Positions 47,767-53,107 of a stretch of 53,107 bases of DNA are shown here, in pieces. Location: assembly GCA_019414465.1 (NCBI GenBank), contig DXLY01000003.1, positions 3,137 through 56,243 of the forward strand, read 5' to 3'. Made by a program: the position numbers and the translations under genes. The notes beneath the pieces were generated by a model that made no database searches, was not told the DNA's origin, and saw only the letters and a list, made by a program, of their open reading frames with translations. Origin of the DNA: Collinsella sp. (lineage in GTDB: Bacteria > Actinomycetota > Coriobacteriia > Coriobacteriales > Coriobacteriaceae). Positions within the stretch are counted from its first letter, which is position 1; each line of letters opens with the position of its first letter.

Positions 47767-49170
47767 GTGAACCGCACCAAAATCGCGCAGCTCTATGCCG
47801 ATGCCGAGTCGCTCGGCGGCCAGACTGTCACCGTCGCCGGCTGGGTTAAGTCCGTCCGCGACATGAAGAACTTTGGCTTTGTTACGCTCAACGACGGCAG
47901 CTGCTTCCGCGACCTGCAGGTCGTCATGAACCGCGAGGCACTCGACAACTACGACGAGATCGCCCATCAAAACGTCTCGGCCGCACTCATTTGCACCGGC
48001 ACCGTCAAGCTGACCCCCGATGCGCCCCAGCCTTTCGAGCTTTCTGCCACCTCCATCGAGGTCGAGGGCACGAGCGCCCCGGATTACCCGCTGCAGAAGA
48101 AGCGCGCAACCGTCGAGTTCCTGCGCACCCAGCAGCACCTGCGTCCGCGCACCAACCTGTTCCGCGCCGTGTTCCGCATCCGCTCTGTCGCGGCTGCCGC
48201 CATCCACCGCTTCTTCCAGGAGCAGGGCTTTGTCTACGTCAACACCCCCATCATCACCACGAGTGACTGCGAGGGCGCCGGCGAGATGTTCCGCGTGACC
48301 ACGCTCGACCCCAAAAATCCGCCCCTCACCGAGTCCGGCGAGGTCGACTGGAGCCAGGACTTCTTTGGCAAGCATGCAAGCCTCACCGTGTCCGGCCAGC
48401 TCAATGCCGAGAACTTTGCCATGGCCTTTGGCGACGTGTACACCTTTGGCCCCACCTTCCGTGCCGAGAACTCCAACACCACGCGCCACGCCGCCGAGTT
48501 TTGGATGATCGAGCCCGAGATGGCCTTCGCCGACCTCAACGACTACATGGACAACGCCGAGGCCATGCTCAAGTACGTCCTTAAGGACGTTATGGCCACC
48601 TGCCCCGACGAGCTCAACATGCTCAACAAGTTTGTGGACAAGGGTCTGCTCGAGCGCCTGGACCATGTCGCCAACTCCGACTTCGCCCGCGTCACCTATA
48701 CCGAGGCCGTCGAAATCCTGGAGCAAGCCGTCGCCGCCGGTCACAAGTTTGACTATCCCGTGAGCTGGGGCATCGACCTGCAAACCGAGCACGAGCGTTT
48801 CCTGACCGAGGAGCACTTTAAGCGCCCGACCTTCGTGACCGACTACCCGGCCGAGATCAAGGCGTTCTACATGCGCATGAACGAGGACGGCAAGACCGTC
48901 GCCGCCGCCGACTGCCTGGTTCCCGGTATCGGCGAGATTATCGGCGGCTCCCAGCGCGAGGAGCGCCTGGATCTGCTCGAGGCCCGCATCAAGGACCTGG
49001 GCATGAATCCCGAGCAGTACAAGTACTACCTTGACCTGCGCCGCTACGGTTCCTGCAAGCACGCCGGCTACGGTCTGGGCTTCGAGCGCTTGGTCATGTA
49101 TCTGACCGGCGTGGGCAACATCCGCGACGTCCTGCCGCACCCGCGCACCGTGGGCAACGCCGACTTCTAA
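47767..49170 (+). CDS. asnS: Asparaginyl-tRNA synthetase
   Basis: Class II synthetase of 467 aa, matching the usual 463-467. The anticodon-binding OB domain comes first (VTVAGWVKSVRDMKNFGFVT). The catalytic core has TSDCEGAGEMFRVTTLD, the class II motif 2 region GPTFRAENSNTTRHAAEFW and motif 3 GLGFERLVMYLTG. The start was placed at GTG 47767, directly after GGGAGGATAC, giving VNRTKIAQLY; the open frame extends 22 codons further upstream without support. Because it is an AsnRS, at least part of Asn-tRNA is made directly rather than through GatCAB. No T-box was seen upstream. Confidence 0.96.
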   Translation: MNRTKIAQLYADAESLGGQTVTVAGWVKSVRDMKNFGFVTLNDGSCFRDLQVVMNREALDNYDEIAHQNVSAALICTGTVKLTPDAPQPFELSATSIEVEGTSAPDYPLQKKRATVEFLRTQQHLRPRTNLFRAVFRIRSVAAAAIHRFFQEQGFVYVNTPIITTSDCEGAGEMFRVTTLDPKNPPLTESGEVDWSQDFFGKHASLTVSGQLNAENFAMAFGDVYTFGPTFRAENSNTTRHAAEFWMIEPEMAFADLNDYMDNAEAMLKYVLKDVMATCPDELNMLNKFVDKGLLERLDHVANSDFARVTYTEAVEILEQAVAAGHKFDYPVSWGIDLQTEHERFLTEEHFKRPTFVTDYPAEIKAFYMRMNEDGKTVAAADCLVPGIGEIIGGSQREERLDLLEARIKDLGMNPEQYKYYLDLRRYGSCKHAGYGLGFERLVMYLTGVGNIRDVLPHPRTVGNADF

Positions 49171-49217
49171 TCGTCGGACGCTAGCTCGCGTCGCCACACG
49201 CCAACGCTCATCGCACA

Positions 49218-49253
49218 AGCGTCTCTCGACATCGGTCGAGAGACGCTTTTTTT
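49218..49253 (+). terminator. Terminator after asnS
   Basis: Perfect 12-bp stem AGCGTCTCTCGA/TCGAGAGACGCT (49218-49229, 49236-49247), 6-base loop, then a run of T to 49253. Confidence 0.95.
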
Positions 49254-49429
49254 CAACAGCATCCGTCAAGCTTTTGGCAAGTTTTTGGTCAGTTGAGTAG
49301 GGCTGTTGAAAACTCAACCCGCCGTTTGCCGACGACTACCGACCGCCCAGAGCGCCCTGCGCCCCTGGGAAAGCCCCGCGTCCTAGGCTCCATACCGTCG
49401 CCACCCAAAACGGAAAGGACGTGGGCACG

Positions 49430-50218
49430 ATGACCGAAGCCGCTGTTGAAACCTACGACACCACGACGAGAGGCGCCGCCTCGATGGCAGCCTATCGCGC
49501 CGTTCGCATCCTGCAGCTCTTGAGCGAAAACACCGGCGAAGACAAGGCCATACTTTCCGATGAGCTGATCCGGCGCCTCTCCCATCCCGACGACCCCGCC
49601 CGCATGCCCATCTCGGCGGCGCGGCGCAGCATCTACACCGCCATCTCCGCGCTTCGCCATGCCGGATACGAAATTGAGTACAAACGCGGCGTGGGCTACA
49701 AACTTCTTACCCGCCCGCTCACCGATGAAGAGATCATCCGGCTCCACGGTATGGTCATGCGCAACCGCTCCACGCCTATCGCTATCCGCAAGAGCATGGC
49801 GCAGCACTTAGTTGCCATGGCGAGTGCCGACGTTCGCGGCTACCTCGATACACCCGAACCCGTTCCGAGCGCAGGCAGCAAGGCTACCAAGGCAACACGC
49901 ACGCCCATCAAGCGCATCGACACGTGCGAGCTCGTCGAGCAGGCCATCGACCATGGAACCACGGTGAGTTTTGATATTTCGAGCGTCACGGCACGTGGCG
50001 AAACCGAAGTAGCACGGATGACGCTCCGCCCCTTTGCCATCAGGCAGCGCGATGGCATCTCGTATTTGCTGGGAACGGTCTATGACGCCCGAGGTGCCGA
50101 TGACACGCTGCGCACCGTAGAGATTGGTCGCATGAGAAACGTCACCACACGTCTCCTCGACGGCAAGAAGCTCTTCGCCGCCCTCGACGAGGAGGACGAC
50201 GCCTCCTCCGCCGCATAA
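49430..50218 (+). CDS. WYL-domain transcriptional regulator
   Basis: 262 aa. An N-terminal helix-turn-helix region (about residues 15-90: RAVRILQLLSENTGED, ARRSIYTAISALRHAGYEIEYKRGVGYKLL) is followed by a WYL ligand-binding domain (about 160-250). In that domain the diagnostic triad is read as YLL in GISYLLGTVYDARG, with RTVEIGRMRNV after it. Start at ATG 49430, with GGAAAGGAC ten bases upstream. A 7-bp inverted repeat (GTTGAGT/ACTCAAC, 49292-49318) about 110 bases upstream may be its own operator. It precedes the ABC importer genes and may regulate them. Confidence 0.85.
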   Translation: MTEAAVETYDTTTRGAASMAAYRAVRILQLLSENTGEDKAILSDELIRRLSHPDDPARMPISAARRSIYTAISALRHAGYEIEYKRGVGYKLLTRPLTDEEIIRLHGMVMRNRSTPIAIRKSMAQHLVAMASADVRGYLDTPEPVPSAGSKATKATRTPIKRIDTCELVEQAIDHGTTVSFDISSVTARGETEVARMTLRPFAIRQRDGISYLLGTVYDARGADDTLRTVEIGRMRNVTTRLLDGKKLFAALDEEDDASSAA

Positions 50219-50287
50219 GACCCTCCGCCGCCCATTCGACTACCCGTACCGCCCATCCGATTCTGTATTAAAAAACCCGCCAGGCTG

Positions 50288-50318
50288 TTGTAAAAATGGA
50301 CATCAGCGCTACTATAGT
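50288..50318 (+). promoter_or_regulatory. Predicted promoter of the ABC importer operon
   Basis: TTGTAA (50288-50293) with either TACTAT after 16 bases (50310-50315) or TATAGT after 19 (50313-50318). The ATG of the lipoprotein gene lies about 55 bases downstream. Confidence 0.55.
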
Positions 50319-50378
50319 TCCACTTGCACTTTGTCCCAGTGCAGTGTTTCCAGCCATTTTTATACTGGGGGTAATGAT

Positions 50379-51359
50379 ATGAAGGACATCACCATCAGTC
50401 GCAGGAGCCTTCTGGTCTCCGCCGGCCTGCTCGCGCTCGCCCCGCTCGCCGGATGCGGCGGCAACTCTGGTTCCGGCTCTGCTGCCGCCGGTTCCGACTA
50501 CACCATCGGCGTTCTGCAACTCACCGAGCATTCCGCACTCGATGCCGCCAACGACGGCTTTGTCAAGGCCATCAAGGAGAGCGGCCTTAAGGTCAAGATC
50601 GACCAGAAGAACGCCCAGAACGACCAGTCCACGTGTAAGTCCATTGCCGACAAGTTTGTGGGCGACAACGTCAACCTGATTTATGCCATCGCCACGCCCG
50701 CCGCGCAGGCTGCCGCCGGCGCCACGGCCGATATCCCCATCGTGGGCTGCGCCATCACCGACTACGCCGCCTCCGGCCTGGTCCAGGACAACGACAAGCC
50801 CGGCACCAACGTCACGGGCGCTTCCGACCTCACCCCGGTCGCCGAGCAGCTCGAGATGATGCAGAAGGTCCTGCCCGACGTTAAAAAGGTCGGCCTGCTC
50901 TACTGCACCGCCGAGTCCAACTCCGACGTCCAGATCAAGGCCGCCAAGAAGGAGCTCGACAAGCTGGGCCTCGAGTACACTGACTTCACCGTCTCGAGCT
51001 CCAACGAGATTCAGTCCGTCGTCGAGTCTGCCGTGGGCAAGGTCGACGCGCTGTACTCCCCCACCGACAACACCATCGCCGCGGGCGCCTCGCAGGTCGG
51101 CCAGATCTGCAAGGAAAACAAGCTTCCCTTCGTGACTGGCGAGGAGGGTATGTGCATGGCCGGCGGCCTGTTCACCCTCTCCATCAACTATGAGGACCTG
51201 GGCTACGCCGCGGGCGAGATGGCCGTTAAGATCCTGAAGGGCGAGGCCAAGCCCGAGGATATGCCGATCAAGCACCTCTCGAGCAAGGACCTGGTCGTCG
51301 TCAAGAACGACGAAATGGCCGAGGCCCTGGGCATCGACCTTTCCGCTCTGGACGCGTAA
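50379..51359 (+). CDS. ABC transporter substrate-binding lipoprotein (TrpX/DUF534-type)
   Basis: 326 aa. Signal peptide with Arg pair (ISRRSLLVSAGLLALAPL) and lipobox LAGC, Cys26 becoming the lipidated N-terminus. The mature part has two Rossmann lobes (YTIGVLQLTEHSALDAANDG, VKKVGLLYCTAESNSD, VDALYSPTDNTIA), as in the ABC_sub_bind family linked to Trp/Tyr uptake in other bacteria. GGGGGTAATGAT precedes the ATG. First gene of a three-gene importer. Ligand not certain. Confidence 0.9.
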   Translation: MKDITISRRSLLVSAGLLALAPLAGCGGNSGSGSAAAGSDYTIGVLQLTEHSALDAANDGFVKAIKESGLKVKIDQKNAQNDQSTCKSIADKFVGDNVNLIYAIATPAAQAAAGATADIPIVGCAITDYAASGLVQDNDKPGTNVTGASDLTPVAEQLEMMQKVLPDVKKVGLLYCTAESNSDVQIKAAKKELDKLGLEYTDFTVSSSNEIQSVVESAVGKVDALYSPTDNTIAAGASQVGQICKENKLPFVTGEEGMCMAGGLFTLSINYEDLGYAAGEMAVKILKGEAKPEDMPIKHLSSKDLVVVKNDEMAEALGIDLSALDA

Positions 51360-51429
51360 TGCCATACGCGGCATGCGCCTAGAGCCCGTGCTCGCGCTTT
51401 AGCCGCGTTATTCAATATCTGAGCCACAG

Positions 51430-51458
51430 GGGCGGGCGCTGTAGACCGGCGTCCGCCC
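51430..51458 (+). terminator. Attenuating hairpin between the binding protein and permease genes
   Basis: A 10-bp stem with one G-U pair (51430-51439 with 51449-51458), followed by TGCTTGTTT. Position, 70 bases after the lipoprotein stop, is typical of a partial terminator that keeps the binding protein in excess over the permease. The rest of the 203-base gap shows only the permease ribosome site. Confidence 0.6.
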
Positions 51459-51562
51459 TGCTTGTTTCAGGTAAAACAAAACGTCTGTCCGTAACTCTTC
51501 TATGCATTGTTACCGCTATTATGGTGAATCACGTGTCCACCCTATCCTAGGAGGTATGAAGC

Positions 51563-52486
51563 ATGCTCATTGCATTGCAGGGCGCCGTTTCGCAGGGCGT
51601 CCTCTGGGGCATTATGGTGCTTGGCGTGTTTATCACGTTCCGCCTGCTCGACATTCCCGATATGACCTGCGACGGCAGCTTTGCCCTCGGCGGCTGCGTC
51701 TGCGCTGTGCTCATCGTCAATAACAACGTCGACCCGCTGCTCGCCGTGCTGGCCGGTATGTGCGCCGGCGCCATCGCGGGTGCCGTCACGGGCATTTTGA
51801 CCACCGTCTTCGAGATTCCCGCGATCCTCGCCGGAATCCTCACCCAGATCAGTCTGTGGTCCATCAACCTGCGCATCATGGGCAAGTCCAATACGCCCAT
51901 TCTTGCCAAGGGCACCGTGTTCTCGGCCGTCAGCAATATGACCGGCCTGCCGCAGTCCACCGTTGCCATCATCTTGGGCATCCTGCTCGCCGTGGCTATC
52001 GTTGCCATCCTGTATTGGTTCTTTGGCACCGAGATCGGCTCGGCGCTGCGCGCCACCGGCAACAACGAGTACATGATCCGCGCTCTGGGCGTCAACACCA
52101 ACTCCACCAAGATGATCGCCCTCGTGCTCTCCAACGCCCTCATCGGCCTTTCGGGCGCACTCATCTGCCAGAGCCAGAAGTATGCCGACATTGGTATGGG
52201 CACCGGTGCCATCGTTATCGGTCTTGCCGCCATTGTTATCGGCGAGGTGCTCGGCCGCCTGCTGCCCGGCGGTCTCACGCAGTTTAGTGTCCGTCTTGCC
52301 TCCGCCGTTTTTGGCTCCGTAGTGTACTTCCTTATCCGCGCCATCGTGCTGCAGTTGGGCATGGACGCCAACGACATGAAGCTGCTCTCCGCCGTAATCG
52401 TCGCCGTGGCCCTGTGCGTGCCCGTGGTTTGGGAGCGCTATAAGCTCCGCAGCTCCTACACGAAGGGGGATGAGGCAGATGCTTAA
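51563..52486 (+). CDS. ABC transporter permease (TrpY-like, BPD_transp_2 family)
   Basis: 307 aa inner-membrane subunit with about eight to nine hydrophobic segments. ITFRLLDIPDMTCDGSFALGG near the N-terminus is typical of this permease group. The EAA-like cytoplasmic loop GSALRATGNNEYMIRALGVN contacts the ATPase. AGGAGGT lies upstream of the ATG. Its end overlaps the ATPase start by 8 bases. Forms one importer with the lipoprotein before it and the ATPase after it. Confidence 0.93.
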   Translation: MLIALQGAVSQGVLWGIMVLGVFITFRLLDIPDMTCDGSFALGGCVCAVLIVNNNVDPLLAVLAGMCAGAIAGAVTGILTTVFEIPAILAGILTQISLWSINLRIMGKSNTPILAKGTVFSAVSNMTGLPQSTVAIILGILLAVAIVAILYWFFGTEIGSALRATGNNEYMIRALGVNTNSTKMIALVLSNALIGLSGALICQSQKYADIGMGTGAIVIGLAAIVIGEVLGRLLPGGLTQFSVRLASAVFGSVVYFLIRAIVLQLGMDANDMKLLSAVIVAVALCVPVVWERYKLRSSYTKGDEADA

Positions 52487-53107
52487 GCTCTCACACGTCA
52501 AGAAGACCTTTAACAAGGGCACCGTCACCGAGAAGCGTGCTCTTACCGGCGTCGACCTTACCCTCAACGATGGCGACTTTGTAACCGTAATCGGCGGCAA
52601 CGGCGCCGGCAAATCCACGCTGCTCAACATGATCGCCGGCGTATATCCGCTCGATTCGGGCGTTATCGAGCTCGACGGCACCGATATCTCGCGCCTGAGC
52701 GAGTCGCAGCGTGCCAAGTACCTGGGCCGCGTGTTCCAGGACCCCATGCGCGGCACCGCAGCCGACATGCAGATCGCCGAGAACCTGGCCCTCGCCAAGC
52801 GCCGCGGCCAGCGTCGCGGTCTTTCGTGGGGCGTCACCAAGGCCGAGAAGGACGAGTACGTTGAGCTGCTCAAGCGCCTGGACCTTGGTCTGGACACGCG
52901 TCTCAACGCCAAGGTCGGCCTGCTCTCGGGCGGCCAGCGCCAGGCACTCACCCTGCTCATGGCCACGCTCACCGAGCCGCGCCTGCTGCTGCTCGACGAG
53001 CACACCGCGGCCCTCGACCCCAAGACGGCCTCTAAGGTGCTCAATTTGACCGAGGAGATCGTCGACGAGAACCACCTGACCACGCTCATGGTCACGCACA
53101 ATATGAA
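52479..53107 (+). CDS. ABC transporter ATP-binding protein (TrpZ-like), 3' end cut by window edge
   Basis: First 209 codons of the energising subunit. Walker A GGNGAGKST, Q-loop VFQDPMRGT, signature LLSGGQRQAL, Walker B LLLLDEH and the switch His in VTHN are all visible, so nearly the whole nucleotide-binding domain is in the window. The catalytic Glu after Walker B is followed by His (DEHTAALDP), as is common in this subfamily. The start overlaps the permease stop. Confidence 0.93.
   Translation, partial: MLKLSHVKKTFNKGTVTEKRALTGVDLTLNDGDFVTVIGGNGAGKSTLLNMIAGVYPLDSGVIELDGTDISRLSESQRAKYLGRVFQDPMRGTAADMQIAENLALAKRRGQRRGLSWGVTKAEKDEYVELLKRLDLGLDTRLNAKVGLLSGGQRQALTLLMATLTEPRLLLLDEHTAALDPKTASKVLNLTEEIVDENHLTTLMVTHNM

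Overview
The window reads as chromosomal DNA of a high-GC, anaerobic gut actinobacterium of the class Coriobacteriia, most likely Collinsella or a close relative. This rests on gene content and codon use, not on a database search. The indicators are an anaerobic (oxygen-independent) sulfatase-maturating enzyme, several PTS components, a complete FabK-type FASII operon with a fused accDA, an AccC/AccB/FabZ block, GTG and TTG start codons, and actinobacterial-style RpoB/RpoC with unusual extra segments. Most genes lie on the minus strand. Two genes are cut by the window edges: the sulfatase-maturating enzyme at the left and an ABC ATPase at the right. No tRNA, rRNA, CRISPR array, insertion sequence or prophage was seen.

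Layout. (1) 1-7709: a sugar island. A mannose-family PTS (IIA, IIB, IIC, IID) is followed on the same strand by a Cys-type sulfatase without a signal peptide and its radical-SAM activator. Two DeoR-family regulators are encoded divergently. Beside them is a 75-codon chimera of an AgaS N-terminal part and a NagA/AgaA C-terminal part, apparently the scar of a deleted amino-sugar catabolic operon. (2) 7741-10920: a histidine phosphatase, a CDF metal exporter and a solo glucose-type EIIC. (3) 10961-20137: one fatty-acid synthesis operon, fabH-acpP-fabK-fabD-fabG-fabF-accB-fabZ-accC-accDA, with birA divergent from it. (4) 21206-24620: rpsL-rpsG-fusA-rpsJ, closed by a terminator directly after rpsJ. 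(5) 24890-26435: an ECF sigma factor with a membrane-anchored DUF4179 partner, preceded by a SigW-like promoter. (6) 26745-37475: rpoBC and rplJL, separated by galU, with a recognisable L10 leader. (7) 37736-46778: an aminotransferase, a small unknown protein, a deoxyinosine glycosylase-like enzyme, a GH13 amylase, a SotB-like MFS exporter, a FeoA-FeoB fusion and an alpha/beta hydrolase, with several palindromic repeat elements between them. (8) 47022-53107: crr (EIIA-Glc), asnS, a WYL-domain regulator and an ABC importer of the TrpXYZ type (lipoprotein, permease, partial ATPase).

The most interesting signals are as follows. A C-terminal extension of RpoC aligns with the RNA polymerase alpha C-terminal domain, including residues that in E. 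coli contact UP-element DNA. RpoB has a longer, divergent segment where the near-universal fork-loop-2 sequence normally lies. Other notable points are the agaS/nagA deletion scar, the signal-less sulfatase coupled to a PTS, a 62-bp tandem array of hairpins, a roughly 200-bp nested palindrome at the rplJ promoter, a 9-bp tandem repeat in the PTS leader, and tandem operator-like palindromes in front of feoAB and fabH. Functions are inferred by reading motifs; no alignment or search was run.
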